Assembly: GCF_003008575.1 (NCBI RefSeq)
Contig: NZ_CP027667.1
Coordinates: 2,284,501 to 2,348,500 of the forward strand
Origin: Melaminivora suipulveris
GTDB taxonomy: Bacteria > Pseudomonadota > Gammaproteobacteria > Burkholderiales > Burkholderiaceae_C
Length of the DNA: 64,000 bases
Reading direction: 5' to 3'
Under the pieces are notes generated by a model. The model saw only the letters and a program-made list of their open reading frames with translations, ran no database searches and was not told the origin of the DNA. The position numbers and the translations under genes are program-made. Shown piece after piece: positions 42,630 to 51,350 of the stretch; within the stretch, counting starts at the first letter, position 1; every line of letters starts with the position of its first letter.

Positions 42630-43598
42630 TCACGCCTGGATGCCCGGCGCGGCGCGGGATGCCATGGCGTTCTCGCGCGGCACGCCCAGCGCGCTCTGGA
42701 TGGCGCGGGAAAGCTTGGCGGCGTATTGCGGATCGGTGGCGTAGCCGGCCTTTTGCAGCTCGGCCGCCCAGGCCTGGGCCGAATGCGTCTTGGCCAGCGC
42801 TTTTTCGTAGCGCGGGTTCTCGGTCATCAGGCGCGCGTAGTCGCGAAATGACTCCTGGAACGAGTCATACGCGCGGAACTTGGCCGTGACCTTGCGCGGC
42901 TTGCCGGCTATGTATTCGGTGGTGGTGATCTCGGCGACCTTGCCGCTCCAGCCGGAGCCGGCCTTGATGCCGAACAGGTTGAACGAGTTGCTGCCGTCCT
43001 TGTGGCGGATCTGGCTCTTGCCCCAGCCGGTCTCGTGCCCGGCCTGGCCGAGCATGAAGCTGGCCGGAATGCCGCTCTCGCGCGCCACGGCCTCGGCTGC
43101 CGCGCGGTGGCCTTGCACGAAGTCCTCCTTGCCTTGCGGCGAGGGCGCGCGTGGGTCGTCGGGCCTTGCGGCGCCCGCTGGCGCGCGCCTTTGCTGCGCA
43201 TCCAGGCGCAGCGTGCTGCCGGGAGCCAGCGTGGGCGCTTGCGATTCGCCGCCGAGCTGGCGCGCCAGCTGGCGCTGGATGGCCTCGGCCAGGCCGCCCG
43301 GCCGGCCGGCCATCTGCACCGACAGCTGCTGGTCCATCAGGTCATTGGCCAGGTTGCCTTCGGCGCCGTCGAGCAGGCCGGATTTCATGGTCGCCTCGCG
43401 CATGCTCTTGATCAGCTCGCGCATGAACAGCGATTCGAGCTGCCTGGCCGCCTCCCTGGTGGCCGCGCGCTGGCCCTCGCCGCCCTGCGTCGCCTGCGCT
43501 TTCAGGTCGCCCAGGCTGCGCGCATCGGCCGCCAGCGCCTGGCGCGAGGCGAGCGCGGCGGTGCTGCCGGCGAGGGGGAGCGAGGCGGACAGGCTCAT
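42630..43598 (-). CDS. flgJ: Rod-associated peptidoglycan hydrolase (FlgJ)
   Basis: A 322-residue dual-function protein. The N-terminal rod-capping domain is at about 45-105 (AARQLESLFMRELIKSMREAT). The C-terminal N-acetylglucosaminidase domain has GIPASFMLGQAGHETGWGKS with the catalytic Glu in GHETGWG, then NSFNLFGIKAGSGW and the ITTTEYIAGKPRKVTAKFRAYDS stretch. It digests peptidoglycan to let the rod through. Its ATG overlaps the flgI stop (TGATG). Confidence 0.96.
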   Translation of the reverse strand: MSLSASLPLAGSTAALASRQALAADARSLGDLKAQATQGGEGQRAATREAARQLESLFMRELIKSMREATMKSGLLDGAEGNLANDLMDQQLSVQMAGRPGGLAEAIQRQLARQLGGESQAPTLAPGSTLRLDAQQRRAPAGAARPDDPRAPSPQGKEDFVQGHRAAAEAVARESGIPASFMLGQAGHETGWGKSQIRHKDGSNSFNLFGIKAGSGWSGKVAEITTTEYIAGKPRKVTAKFRAYDSFQESFRDYARLMTENPRYEKALAKTHSAQAWAAELQKAGYATDPQYAAKLSRAIQSALGVPRENAMASRAAPGIQA

Positions 43599-44725
43599 CA
43601 GATCACCTCTAACTCAGCGTTCAGCGCGCCGGCAGCCTTGATGGCCTGCAGGATGGCCAGCAGGTCCTGCGGCGTCGCGCCCAGGGTGTTGAGCGCGCGC
43701 ACCACGTCGGCCAGCTGCGGCGAGGCCGGCACCTGCATGACCTTGCCGGCATCCGCCTGGATGGCGATGTCGCTCTTTTGCGCGACTACGGTCTGGCCGC
43801 GCGACAGCGGATTGGGCTGGCTGATGACCGGCGTGCTGCTGATGACGATCGACAGGTTGCCGTGCGCGATGGCGCAGGGGCCCAGCGTGACGGCCTGGTT
43901 CAGCACGATGGAGCCGGTGCGCGCGTTGATGACCACCTTGGCGGCGGGCGTGGATTCGGGCAGTTGCAGCTCTTCGAGCTCGGCGATGAAGTTCACGCGC
44001 GCGCCGGGGTCGATGGGCGCGCGCACCTGCACCGTGCGGCCGTCCAGGGCGGTGGCGGCATCCTTGCCGGCGCGGGCGTTGATGGCCAGGGCCACCTTGC
44101 GCGCGGTCTGGAAGTCAGACGCGTTCAGCCCCAGCGTGATGGTCTCGCCGCCGTGCAGCGGCGTGGGCACGCTGCGCTCGACCTGCGCGCCCTCGGGGAT
44201 GCGCCCGGCGCTCAGGTGGTTGATCTGCACCTTGGAGCCGCCGGCCGACGCGCCCGCGCCGCCCACCGCCAGGTTGCCCTGCGCCAGCGCGTAGATCTCG
44301 CCGTCGGCGCCGCGCAGCGGCGTGGCGATCAGCGTGCCGCCCTTGAGCGACTTGGCGTTGCCAATGGAGGACACAGAGACGTCGATGTGCTGACCCGGCT
44401 GGGCGAAAGCCGGCAGCTCGGCTGTCACCACCACGGTGGCGACGTTCTTGAGCTGCGGCACGCTGGTGCCCGGCGGCAGCGAGATGCCCATCTGCTGCAG
44501 GTAGTTGCTCATGGCCTGCGCGGTGATGGGCATCTGCGTGGACTGGTCGCCCGTGCCATCGAGCCCCACCACCAGGCCGTAGCCCGACAGCTGGTTGCTG
44601 CGCACGCCCTGCACGGCGGCGACCTCCTTGATGCGCAGCGCCTGCGCTGGCAGGGCGCAGGCCAGCAGCGCCATCACCAGCGCTGCGGCCCTTAGCGGGT
44701 GGACGAGGAGGTGCAGGGTCTTCAT
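43598..44725 (-). CDS. flgI: Flagellar P-ring protein (FlgI)
   Basis: A 375-residue periplasmic P-ring subunit. The signal peptide is followed by RIKEVAAVQGVRSNQLSGYG, then LVVGLDGTGDQ, typical of the family, and QPNPLSRGQTVV later. The start at 44725 precedes the signal peptide; the frame continues upstream without it. The operon is unusual upstream: 228 bases, including repeat R14, and an unknown gene separate it from flgH, so it may have its own promoter or depend on readthrough. Confidence 0.96.
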   Translation of the reverse strand: MKTLHLLVHPLRAAALVMALLACALPAQALRIKEVAAVQGVRSNQLSGYGLVVGLDGTGDQSTQMPITAQAMSNYLQQMGISLPPGTSVPQLKNVATVVVTAELPAFAQPGQHIDVSVSSIGNAKSLKGGTLIATPLRGADGEIYALAQGNLAVGGAGASAGGSKVQINHLSAGRIPEGAQVERSVPTPLHGGETITLGLNASDFQTARKVALAINARAGKDAATALDGRTVQVRAPIDPGARVNFIAELEELQLPESTPAAKVVINARTGSIVLNQAVTLGPCAIAHGNLSIVISSTPVISQPNPLSRGQTVVAQKSDIAIQADAGKVMQVPASPQLADVVRALNTLGATPQDLLAILQAIKAAGALNAELEVI

Positions 44726-44868
44726 GCCTGCGATTGTGGAATCCAGCCGCGCCGGCAAAGCGCGGATAAGGCGGGCCGATGGCGGGCTTATCGGCAGTTC
44801 CGCGGCCGCTTCGCGCACGGGACGGCGAGGAAGGCTCTGGCGGGCGCCATCCACAGAGAATTCCAGCC

Positions 44869-44925
44869 AAAATGGCCTTGAGTCGTCGGGAAATAATGGT
44901 TTCTAGCTATATAAATAATAGCTAA
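44869..44925 (+). repeat. Dispersed two-hairpin repeat, copy R14
   Basis: AAAATGGCCTTGAGTCGTCG, GGAAATAATGG, then the perfect core AGCTATATAAATAATAGCT. It lies inside the flg operon, between the unknown gene at 44954-45922 and flgI. Confidence 0.8.
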
Positions 44926-44953
44926 TTCCGGCCTGGGTTGCACCGGCGCGGCG

Positions 44954-45922
44954 CTACCTGCGCTTGCGCGCCGTGCGCACGGGTGCCGCCGGCGGCGGCT
45001 GGCGCACGCAGTAGTAGTAGCCGTTGGGCACGTCGGCCAGGTGGTTGACGCGCAGCGCGCCGGCGCCGGACTGGGCGCTGGCGGTGTCGTACAGCCCGCC
45101 CTGCACGTGGTAGGCGCCGGCCGGCCGCAGGGCCACTCCGCCGCCGTGGAAGCCCGCCGCCTGCGCGGCCTGCAGCTCGTCCGCGCCGGGCAGTTGCGCG
45201 TCCTGCGCCTGGCACCAGCTCTGCGCCGCATCGCGCGAGACCAGCTGGTCGGCGTGGCCGGGCGCGGCCGCCAGCCACTGCAGCGCGCCGCGCGGCGGCT
45301 GCACCGGGGCGAAGCGCGTGCCCTCGAAGTAGTCGAACAGCTCGCGCGCCAGCGCATCGGCCAGCACCGGGGCCGGCGCCGTCACGCTGAAGCTCTGCGA
45401 CGCGCCGCCCTGGAGCCGCACCAGCGTGGCGCTGGCCTGCACCAGGCTGCCCTCCAGCCGCGTGTAGGTGATGTAGGCGGCCAGGGCGATGCGGCCGGCG
45501 CGGGCCTTCAGGTCCTGCGGCGGGGTGGGGTTTTGCAGGTCCTCTGGCGTGATGTCGGAAAAATCGAAGCGCAGCCGGGGCTGCTTCAGCCGCGCCGCGC
45601 GCGCCAGGCGGTCGAGCTCGGCGATGAGCTGCGTGTTCACGCTGCGGCCCAGCTGCGCCAGCGCGCGCCGCTCGTGATGCGCTTGCAGGCGGTCGATGGC
45701 GGCCAGCGCGGCGGTGGTCTTTTCCGGATCGGCCTTGGCGGCGTGCAGTTCGTCGAAGAGCTTGCGGTCGCCCTCGTAGTCGGCCAGATCGGCGGCGCGG
45801 ATGACCGGGATGTTGGGCCAGACGGTGAAGCTCTGGCCGGGCGGGTCGCGCAGGTCCTGCGCATGCGCGCCAGCCGCGCACACCAGCGCGAGCAGCAGGA
45901 CGGCCAGCGTGCGCACGGTCAT
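44954..45922 (-). CDS. Unknown secreted protein inserted between flgH and flgI
   Basis: A 322-residue exported protein with a signal peptide (cleavage near AHA-QD, residue 22). Residues 35-160 are helical (AALAAIDRLQAHHERRALAQ), about 160-220 form a beta-rich stretch (ITYTRLEGSLVQASATLVRLQ), and the C-terminal 90 residues look like a lectin-like or DUF1566-type fold (DAAQSWCQAQDAQLPGADEL, ALRPAGAYHVQGG, NGYYYCVRQ). Two cysteines (SWCQ and YYCV) could form the usual disulfide. It starts 19 bases after flgH on the same strand, so it is co-transcribed. It is not a flagellar protein I know. An origin by insertion is inferred. Confidence 0.75.
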   Translation of the reverse strand: MTVRTLAVLLLALVCAAGAHAQDLRDPPGQSFTVWPNIPVIRAADLADYEGDRKLFDELHAAKADPEKTTAALAAIDRLQAHHERRALAQLGRSVNTQLIAELDRLARAARLKQPRLRFDFSDITPEDLQNPTPPQDLKARAGRIALAAYITYTRLEGSLVQASATLVRLQGGASQSFSVTAPAPVLADALARELFDYFEGTRFAPVQPPRGALQWLAAAPGHADQLVSRDAAQSWCQAQDAQLPGADELQAAQAAGFHGGGVALRPAGAYHVQGGLYDTASAQSGAGALRVNHLADVPNGYYYCVRQPPPAAPVRTARKRR

Positions 45923-45941
45923 CGTCTGCTTCCCGCTTTCG

Positions 45942-46658
45942 TCAGAAAGGCGTCACGGCGTTGAACGCGCGTGCCAGCCAGCCCACGGCCTGGGCCTCGG
46001 CCTGCTCGCCCAGGCCGCGCGAGACCACGCGCACGTTGGCCACATAGCGCGAATCGATCACGCTGCCGGCGTGACCATCGGCGCCGCGACGCAGGTTGCG
46101 CGGATCGACCAGGCCGGAGAAGCGCAGCACGTCCACGCTGCGGTTCACGCCCACCTGCTTCTCACCGGTGATGACCAGATGGCCGTTGGGCAGTACCTCG
46201 GTGACGATGGCAGTGATGAAGCTCTTGAACTCGTTGTTGCTGGAGGTGTCGCCGCTGCCCTTGAAGTTGCTGCCGTACTCTGCGCCGATCTTCGAGTGGT
46301 CGGCGATCTTGCCGGCCAGTTTGGTCGGCAGGATGGGCAGGCCGGTGATGCCGCCCTCGGCGCCGGACTTGCGGTCCACGTTGGACTTGCTGCCCTGGCG
46401 GGCGTCGATCTTTTCCAGGATCTCGATGGTCACCAGGTCGCCCACATAGCGCGCGCGCGGGTCTTCGAAGCCGGGGCGGTAGGTGGCGGCGGAAAACAGG
46501 CTGCCCGTGGCGGGCCCGCGCACGATGGGGCGCGGCTCCACCGGCGGGAGTTGCGTGGGCAGCACGTCCACCGGCGGGGGCGGGTTGACGGTGGCGCAGC
46601 CGGCGGCCAGAAGGGCCGGCAGGGCGGCGAATATCAGGCGCGAAAAGACGTGGCTCAT
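45942..46658 (-). CDS. flgH: Flagellar L-ring lipoprotein (FlgH)
   Basis: A 238-residue outer-membrane L-ring subunit. The lipobox LLAAGC gives a lipidated Cys near residue 21. The conserved core is GSLFSAATYRPGFEDPRARYVGDLVTI, and NNEFKSFITAIVTEVLPNGHLVITG follows. The chosen start at 46658 begins MSHVFSRLIF; the frame is open above it only because of neighbouring flgG sequence. It follows flgG by 23 bases. Confidence 0.96.
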   Translation of the reverse strand: MSHVFSRLIFAALPALLAAGCATVNPPPPVDVLPTQLPPVEPRPIVRGPATGSLFSAATYRPGFEDPRARYVGDLVTIEILEKIDARQGSKSNVDRKSGAEGGITGLPILPTKLAGKIADHSKIGAEYGSNFKGSGDTSSNNEFKSFITAIVTEVLPNGHLVITGEKQVGVNRSVDVLRFSGLVDPRNLRRGADGHAGSVIDSRYVANVRVVSRGLGEQAEAQAVGWLARAFNAVTPF

Positions 46659-46681
46659 GGCATGTTTCTCGGCGGGCGGCC

Positions 46682-47464
46682 TCACAGCTGCGACAGCTTG
46701 GCCAGCATCTGGTCGCTGGTCTGGATGGCCTTGGAGTTCATCTCGTAGGCGCGCTGGGTCTGGATCATGCTGACCAGCTCCTCGACCACGTTGACGTTGG
46801 AGTTCTCCAAAAAGCCCTGCTTGACCACACCCAGGCCATTGGTGCCGGGCTGGCCTTGCTGCGGCGCTCCGGAAGCGGCGGATTCGCGGTACAGGTTCTG
46901 GCCGACGGGCTCCAGTCCGGCGGAGTTGACGAAGCTGGCCATGGCCAGCTGGCCGAGCTGCTGGGGCTGCGGGTTGCCGTCCAGCACGGCGCTCACCGTG
47001 CCGTCCTGGGCGATGCTGATGCTCTTGGTGTTCGGCGGCACGGTGATGCCGGGCGCGATGGGCAGGCCGCCGTTGGTTACCACGCGGCCTTGCGAATCGA
47101 GCTTGAACGAGCCGTCGCGCGTGTAACCCTGTGTGCCGTCGGGCAGGGTGACTTCGAAGAAGCCGTTGCCGTCGATGGCCACGTCCAGATTGTTCCCCGA
47201 CTGCTGCAGGCTGCCCTGCGTGAAGTTGCGGCTGGTGGCCACCACGTTCACGCCCAGCCCCAGGTGCAGGCCGGTGGGCAGCTGGTTTTCTTCCGTGGTC
47301 TGCGCGCCCACCTGGCGCAGGTTCTGGTAGATCAGGTCCTGGAACATCGCGCTGTTGCGCTTGTAGCCGGTGGTGGAGACGTTGGACAGGTTGTGCGAGA
47401 TCACGTCCAGCTGCGTCTGCTGGGCGCTCATGCCGGTCTTGGCGATCCACAGGGAATTCATCAT
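46682..47464 (-). CDS. flgG: Flagellar distal rod protein (FlgG)
   Basis: A 260-residue distal rod subunit with both rod-family ends: the N-terminal LWIAKTGMSAQQTQLDVISHN followed by LSNVSTTGYKRN, and the C-terminal ENSNVNVVEELVSMIQTQRAYEMNSKAIQT. Length is as in E. coli. The central FFEVTLPDGTQGYTRDGSF block is the standard FlgG/FlgE core. Confidence 0.97.
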   Translation of the reverse strand: MMNSLWIAKTGMSAQQTQLDVISHNLSNVSTTGYKRNSAMFQDLIYQNLRQVGAQTTEENQLPTGLHLGLGVNVVATSRNFTQGSLQQSGNNLDVAIDGNGFFEVTLPDGTQGYTRDGSFKLDSQGRVVTNGGLPIAPGITVPPNTKSISIAQDGTVSAVLDGNPQPQQLGQLAMASFVNSAGLEPVGQNLYRESAASGAPQQGQPGTNGLGVVKQGFLENSNVNVVEELVSMIQTQRAYEMNSKAIQTSDQMLAKLSQL

Positions 47465-47490
47465 GGCGTGGGTTCCTGGTTCTTTCGGGT

Positions 47491-48231
47491 TCAGCCGTTC
47501 AGGCTCAGCAGCTGGCCGGCGCTCTTGTCGTCGTTTTCAGCGGTGGACAAAAGGCGCATCTGCTGCTCGAACTGGCGCGCGGCGGCGATCATCCCGACCA
47601 TGGCTTCGACCGGGTTGACGTTGGAGCCCTCCAGCACGCCGGCGCGCAGGCGCGCGTTGGGGTCCGCGGGCAGGAGCTCGCCGCTGGCGGTGCGAAACGC
47701 GCCGTCGTCGCCGCGCTTCAAGGGGTCATCCGCGCCGGGCGTGGCGAGCTTCAGGCGCCCCACGGGTTGCGGCGGCTGGCCGGCGACCTGGGCCGTGACG
47801 GTGCCGTCCGCGCCCAGCGTGGCCGTGGCGCCCGGCGGCAGGTCGATGGGCGCCCCGCCGTCGGACAGCACCGCCTGGCCGTTGGGCGTGACGAGCTGGC
47901 CGGTGGCAGAGACCTCGAAATGCCCGGCGCGGGTATAGCTTTCGGTGCCATCCAGGCCCTGCACGGCGAACCAGGCGTTGCCCTCGGCCATCACGTCCAG
48001 CGGGCGGCCGGTGGTTTGCGCCGGGCCGGCGGTCTCGACATGGCCCGAAGTCGCCTCCAGCGCGAACACGCGCGTGGTCGCTCCGCTGCCCGACAGCGGC
48101 ACCGAGCGGAAGTGGGACATCTCGGCGCGAAAGCCCGCCGTGGAGGCGTTGGCCAGGTTGTTGGCCAGCACCGCCTGGCGCTGCGCGGCGGCGCTGGCGC
48201 CGGTCATGGAGGTGTAGATGATGCGGTCCAT
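47491..48231 (-). CDS. flgF: Flagellar proximal rod protein (FlgF)
   Basis: A 246-residue rod subunit. Opening MDRIIYTSMTGASAAAQRQA, then NNLANASTAGFRAEM; closing VLEGSNVNPVEAMVGMIAAARQFE. The core WFAVQGLDGTESYTRAGHFEV confirms the family. It follows flgE by 32 bases and precedes flgG by 26. Confidence 0.96.
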   Translation of the reverse strand: MDRIIYTSMTGASAAAQRQAVLANNLANASTAGFRAEMSHFRSVPLSGSGATTRVFALEATSGHVETAGPAQTTGRPLDVMAEGNAWFAVQGLDGTESYTRAGHFEVSATGQLVTPNGQAVLSDGGAPIDLPPGATATLGADGTVTAQVAGQPPQPVGRLKLATPGADDPLKRGDDGAFRTASGELLPADPNARLRAGVLEGSNVNPVEAMVGMIAAARQFEQQMRLLSTAENDDKSAGQLLSLNG

Positions 48232-48263
48232 GGCGGGGCTCGTCCTTGGTCAGGCGGTCACGG

Positions 48264-49583
48264 TCAGCGCAGGTTCACCAGGGTGGACATGACCTGGTCC
48301 TGCGTCTTGATGGTCTGGGCGTTGGCCTGGTAGGCGCGCTGGGCGGTCATCATGTTGACCAGCTCGGCGGTGAGGTCGACGTTGGAGTCCTCAAGTGCGC
48401 CCGAGCGCAGCGAGCCGAAGTTGCCATTGCCGGGCACCCCGGATACGGCCGGGCCGGACGCGGCCGACACCACCCAGTTGTTGCCACCCACGGGCTCCAG
48501 GCCCTGGGCATTGCGAAAGGAGGCCAGCATCAGTTGGCCCTCGGGGCGCGATATGCCGTTGGAGTAGCGCGCCATGATCCTGCCGTCATCCCCCACCTGA
48601 ACGCCCGTGAGCGAGCCTGCGGTATAGCCGCTTTGCGTCAAATCCGTTACGGCGAATTTGGTGCCGAACTGCGTAACCGCCGACAGGTCCAGGAAGATGC
48701 CGGCCGCTGTGATGCCGCTGTTGTTGAGCGGGTCGGTTTGGTTGTCGATGGGCGTGCCGGCCAGGTTGGGGTTGTTGACCGGGTCCACGGTCAGATAGAG
48801 GCCAGGCCCGTTGATGGCCGTGTAGGGGTTGTCGGCCAGAGGGCCGGTGATCTTATTGGTTGCCGGATCGAAGTCGATGGTGCCGATGTCGGCGGCAGCT
48901 GGGTCCAGTGAATCGAAAATCTTCCACTGGTTGGCCGTACCGGTTTTCTCGAAATACAGGTTCACCGGCGTGGCAACGCCCTGGTGGTCATAGACATTGA
49001 CAGAGGTGCCATAGGTGGCGCGCGGCGTGGCCGGTATCGGGGGGGTGGCTGCCGGATCGCCGGCGGCGATTTGGGCGCGCGCATCCAGGTTGAAGGCCGC
49101 GGAGATGACCCGCGTAGCCTTGGCCTCGATGGGTTGGCCGGTGGGCAGCCGCAGCGGGCCAGCTTGTGCGCCTTGCAGGGCTTGACCGGTGAGCGGATTG
49201 ACTGGGACTCCCATCACGTTGGCGCCGCTATTGGTCATGAGGTTGCCCTGCGTGTCCAGCTTGAATGCACCGTCGCGCGTGTAGGCCATGGAGCCATCGG
49301 GCATCTGCAGTGTGAAGAAGCCGTTGCCGTTGATGGCCACATCCAGGCTGTTGCCGGTGATGGTCAGGCTGCCTTGGCTGAACTGCTGGGCGATGGCCGC
49401 TGTCTCCACGCCAATGCCGGCGTTGTTGCCACCCGAGGTGCCGATGGCCGAGGCCACCATGGCCGCGAACTCCGTGCGCGAGGCCTTGAAGCCCGTGGTG
49501 TTGGAGTTGGCGATGTTGTGGCCGATGACGTCGAGGTTCTTGGCCGAGGCGTTCAGGCCCGACAGGCCTTGCTGGAAACCCAT
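48264..49583 (-). CDS. flgE: Flagellar hook protein (FlgE)
   Basis: A 439-residue hook subunit, slightly longer than the 402-residue Salmonella protein, with the extra length in the variable middle domains. The N-terminus is MGFQQGLSGLNASAKNLDVIG followed by HNIANSNTTGFKASRTEF, and the C-terminus has ALEDSNVDLTAELVNMMTAQ, then RAYQANAQTIKTQDQ. FFTLQMPDGSMAYTRDGAFKL lies between. Confidence 0.97.
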   Translation of the reverse strand: MGFQQGLSGLNASAKNLDVIGHNIANSNTTGFKASRTEFAAMVASAIGTSGGNNAGIGVETAAIAQQFSQGSLTITGNSLDVAINGNGFFTLQMPDGSMAYTRDGAFKLDTQGNLMTNSGANVMGVPVNPLTGQALQGAQAGPLRLPTGQPIEAKATRVISAAFNLDARAQIAAGDPAATPPIPATPRATYGTSVNVYDHQGVATPVNLYFEKTGTANQWKIFDSLDPAAADIGTIDFDPATNKITGPLADNPYTAINGPGLYLTVDPVNNPNLAGTPIDNQTDPLNNSGITAAGIFLDLSAVTQFGTKFAVTDLTQSGYTAGSLTGVQVGDDGRIMARYSNGISRPEGQLMLASFRNAQGLEPVGGNNWVVSAASGPAVSGVPGNGNFGSLRSGALEDSNVDLTAELVNMMTAQRAYQANAQTIKTQDQVMSTLVNLR

Positions 49584-49630
49584 GGTGTGCTCCTGCTGCG
49601 TGAATGGTGTGTAGGGGACGCGGTGCCGCT

Positions 49631-50290
49631 TCAGAGCACGCCGCGCACGTTGGCGTAGTTGACGGTGTCGCCGGTGGCAAGCGTCAGGGTCAGCGCGCCG
49701 CCTGCCGAGCCCGTCGCCACCACCTGCGAATGCATGAGCGCCGTGACAGGCACGGGCCCTTCCTTGTTCGTGGCCGTGACGCGAAAGCGCAGGTCGGCCT
49801 TGTTGCCGCTGTATTTGCTCGCGTCCCAGTCGAAATCGCGGCGGCCCTTTTCCAGCGCGCCCAGGGCGAGGGTGTCCACCACCACGCCGCCTGGCGTGAC
49901 GATCTCGACCTTTACGTCGGCGGCGCTGCCCGAGAGGTCGAACGCGCCGCTGGCCTCGCCCTTGTCGCTCACCGCGAGGCGATCGCCCTCGGTCAGCACC
50001 GAGCGGCCGATCATGCTGATGCCCTGGATCTGCTGCATGGTGCTGAACTGCTCTGCCATGGTCTGCATGGTCAGGTTCAGCGTCTGCAGCCCGGTCACGG
50101 TGTTGATCTGCGCCATCTGCGTGGTCATCTGCGCGTTGTCCAGGGGGTTCATCGGGTCCTGGTTGTTCAACTGCGCGACCAGCAGCTTCAGGAACCGGTC
50201 CTGCATGGCCGCCGGGTCGGTCGTGGCATTGGCCGAGGGGCCTTCGTGGACGGTGGCTGTCGAGCCGACAGGGTTGAGGATCATGGTCAC
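49631..50290 (-). CDS. flgD: Hook-capping scaffold protein (FlgD)
   Basis: A 219-residue hook assembly cap. The conserved N-terminal block is DRFLKLLVAQLNNQDPMNPLDNAQMTTQMAQ (residues about 31-61), with the Q-rich QTLNLTMQTMAEQFSTMQQIQ and a C-terminal Ig-like part with AFDLSGSAADVKVEIV. Its start overlaps the flgC stop by 4 bases (ATGA). Confidence 0.95.
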   Translation of the reverse strand: MTMILNPVGSTATVHEGPSANATTDPAAMQDRFLKLLVAQLNNQDPMNPLDNAQMTTQMAQINTVTGLQTLNLTMQTMAEQFSTMQQIQGISMIGRSVLTEGDRLAVSDKGEASGAFDLSGSAADVKVEIVTPGGVVVDTLALGALEKGRRDFDWDASKYSGNKADLRFRVTATNKEGPVPVTALMHSQVVATGSAGGALTLTLATGDTVNYANVRGVL

Positions 50291-50691
50291 TGTCCCATCT
50301 GCAGGGTCTTGAGCAGCAGCGTCTTGGCCGTGTTCATGACCTCGACGTTGTTTTGGTAGGAGCGCGAGGCCGAGATCATGTTGACCATCTCCTCGACGGC
50401 GTTCACGTTGGAGTGCGTCACGTAGCCCTCGGCGTCGGCCATCGGGTTGGCCGGGTCGTGCACGCGGCGGCCGGGCGTGTCGCTTTCCTGGATCGAGGCC
50501 ACGCGCACGCCGGCTGATGCGTCGCCGCCCATGGGCGCGGTCTGGAACACGACCTGGCGCGCCTTGTAGGCCTGGCCGTCGGGGCCAGCCACGGCGTCCA
50601 CGTTGGCCAGGTTGCTGGCCACCACGTTCAGGCGCTGCGACTGCGCGCTGATGGCGCTGCCCGAGACGTTGAAGATCGAGAACATCGACAT
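50287..50691 (-). CDS. flgC: Flagellar proximal rod protein (FlgC)
   Basis: A 134-residue proximal rod subunit: SMFSIFNVSGSAISAQSQRL, then NVVASNLANVDAV at the N-terminus and HSNVNAVEEMVNMISASRSYQ near the C-terminus, as expected. It lies 18 bases after flgB. Confidence 0.96.
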   Translation of the reverse strand: MSMFSIFNVSGSAISAQSQRLNVVASNLANVDAVAGPDGQAYKARQVVFQTAPMGGDASAGVRVASIQESDTPGRRVHDPANPMADAEGYVTHSNVNAVEEMVNMISASRSYQNNVEVMNTAKTLLLKTLQMGQ

Positions 50692-50709
50692 GGCGAAACC
50701 CTTTTTTCC

Positions 50710-51135
50710 TTACTGCCCCTGGATGGCGCTGAGCATGGTCCTGGCCTCGCCGTTGATGAAGCGCAGCGTGGCCTCGTAGCGCACGGCGTTGTCGACGAAG
50801 GCGGCGCGCTCGCGGTCCATGTCCACGCTGTTGTTGTCCAGGCTGGGCTGCGACTGCATGGCGTAGCCCAGCGTGCTGGCCTGGCTGCCCAGCTCGCCCA
50901 TGGCCGGCAGCGGGATGTGGCGCGTGTCGGTGGTGCTGGCGCGGCGCATCGTGCCGGCGGCCGCGCCTTGGCTGTCGGCCACGGCGCGCATGGCGTCGGC
51001 GAACTTGAAGTCGCGCGCCGCGTAGCCGGGCGTGTCGGCGTTGGCGATGTTGCTGGCGATGGTGCGCTGGCGCTCGGAGCGCAGCAGCAGCGCACTGCCG
51101 TGCAGGTCCAGTCGCTGGGTGAGCTTGTCGAGCAT
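50710..51135 (-). CDS. flgB: Flagellar proximal rod protein (FlgB)
   Basis: A 141-residue rod subunit, first gene of the flgB-L operon. The N-terminus is MLDKLTQRLDLHGSALLLRS followed by ERQRTIASNIANADTPGYAARD, and the C-terminus NNSVDMDRERAAFVDNAVRYEA is typical. The ATG at 51135 is the family start. The 215-base gap to divergent flgA must hold the operon promoters; I could not place a reliable sigma-54 or sigma-70 box there. Confidence 0.95.
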   Translation of the reverse strand: MLDKLTQRLDLHGSALLLRSERQRTIASNIANADTPGYAARDFKFADAMRAVADSQGAAAGTMRRASTTDTRHIPLPAMGELGSQASTLGYAMQSQPSLDNNSVDMDRERAAFVDNAVRYEATLRFINGEARTMLSAIQGQ

Positions 51136-51350
51136 GGTGGCCTCGGGGAGGGGGACGGTTGCGGTCGCAAAAAAAGTGTCTTGTGCGTGCAGCGATTGTG
51201 GAAGTCGCGCCCGTTTTCTAAAGCGCGAAGAGCGCGGCGTTTGGCCTGCTGTTTTGGGCATCCGGCCGCTGCCCGCGGCCTACAGTGCGAGGCGTGAAAA
51301 AGACCCGCGAGCGGCGTTGCGGCCGCCCGGCACGACCCAGGAGTTCCGCC

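Noticed and set aside
44788..44795. TTATCGGC as the -10 element of a sigma-28 promoter for flgI
   Set aside because: No AAACTTTA-like -35 partner lies at the required 11-base spacing.
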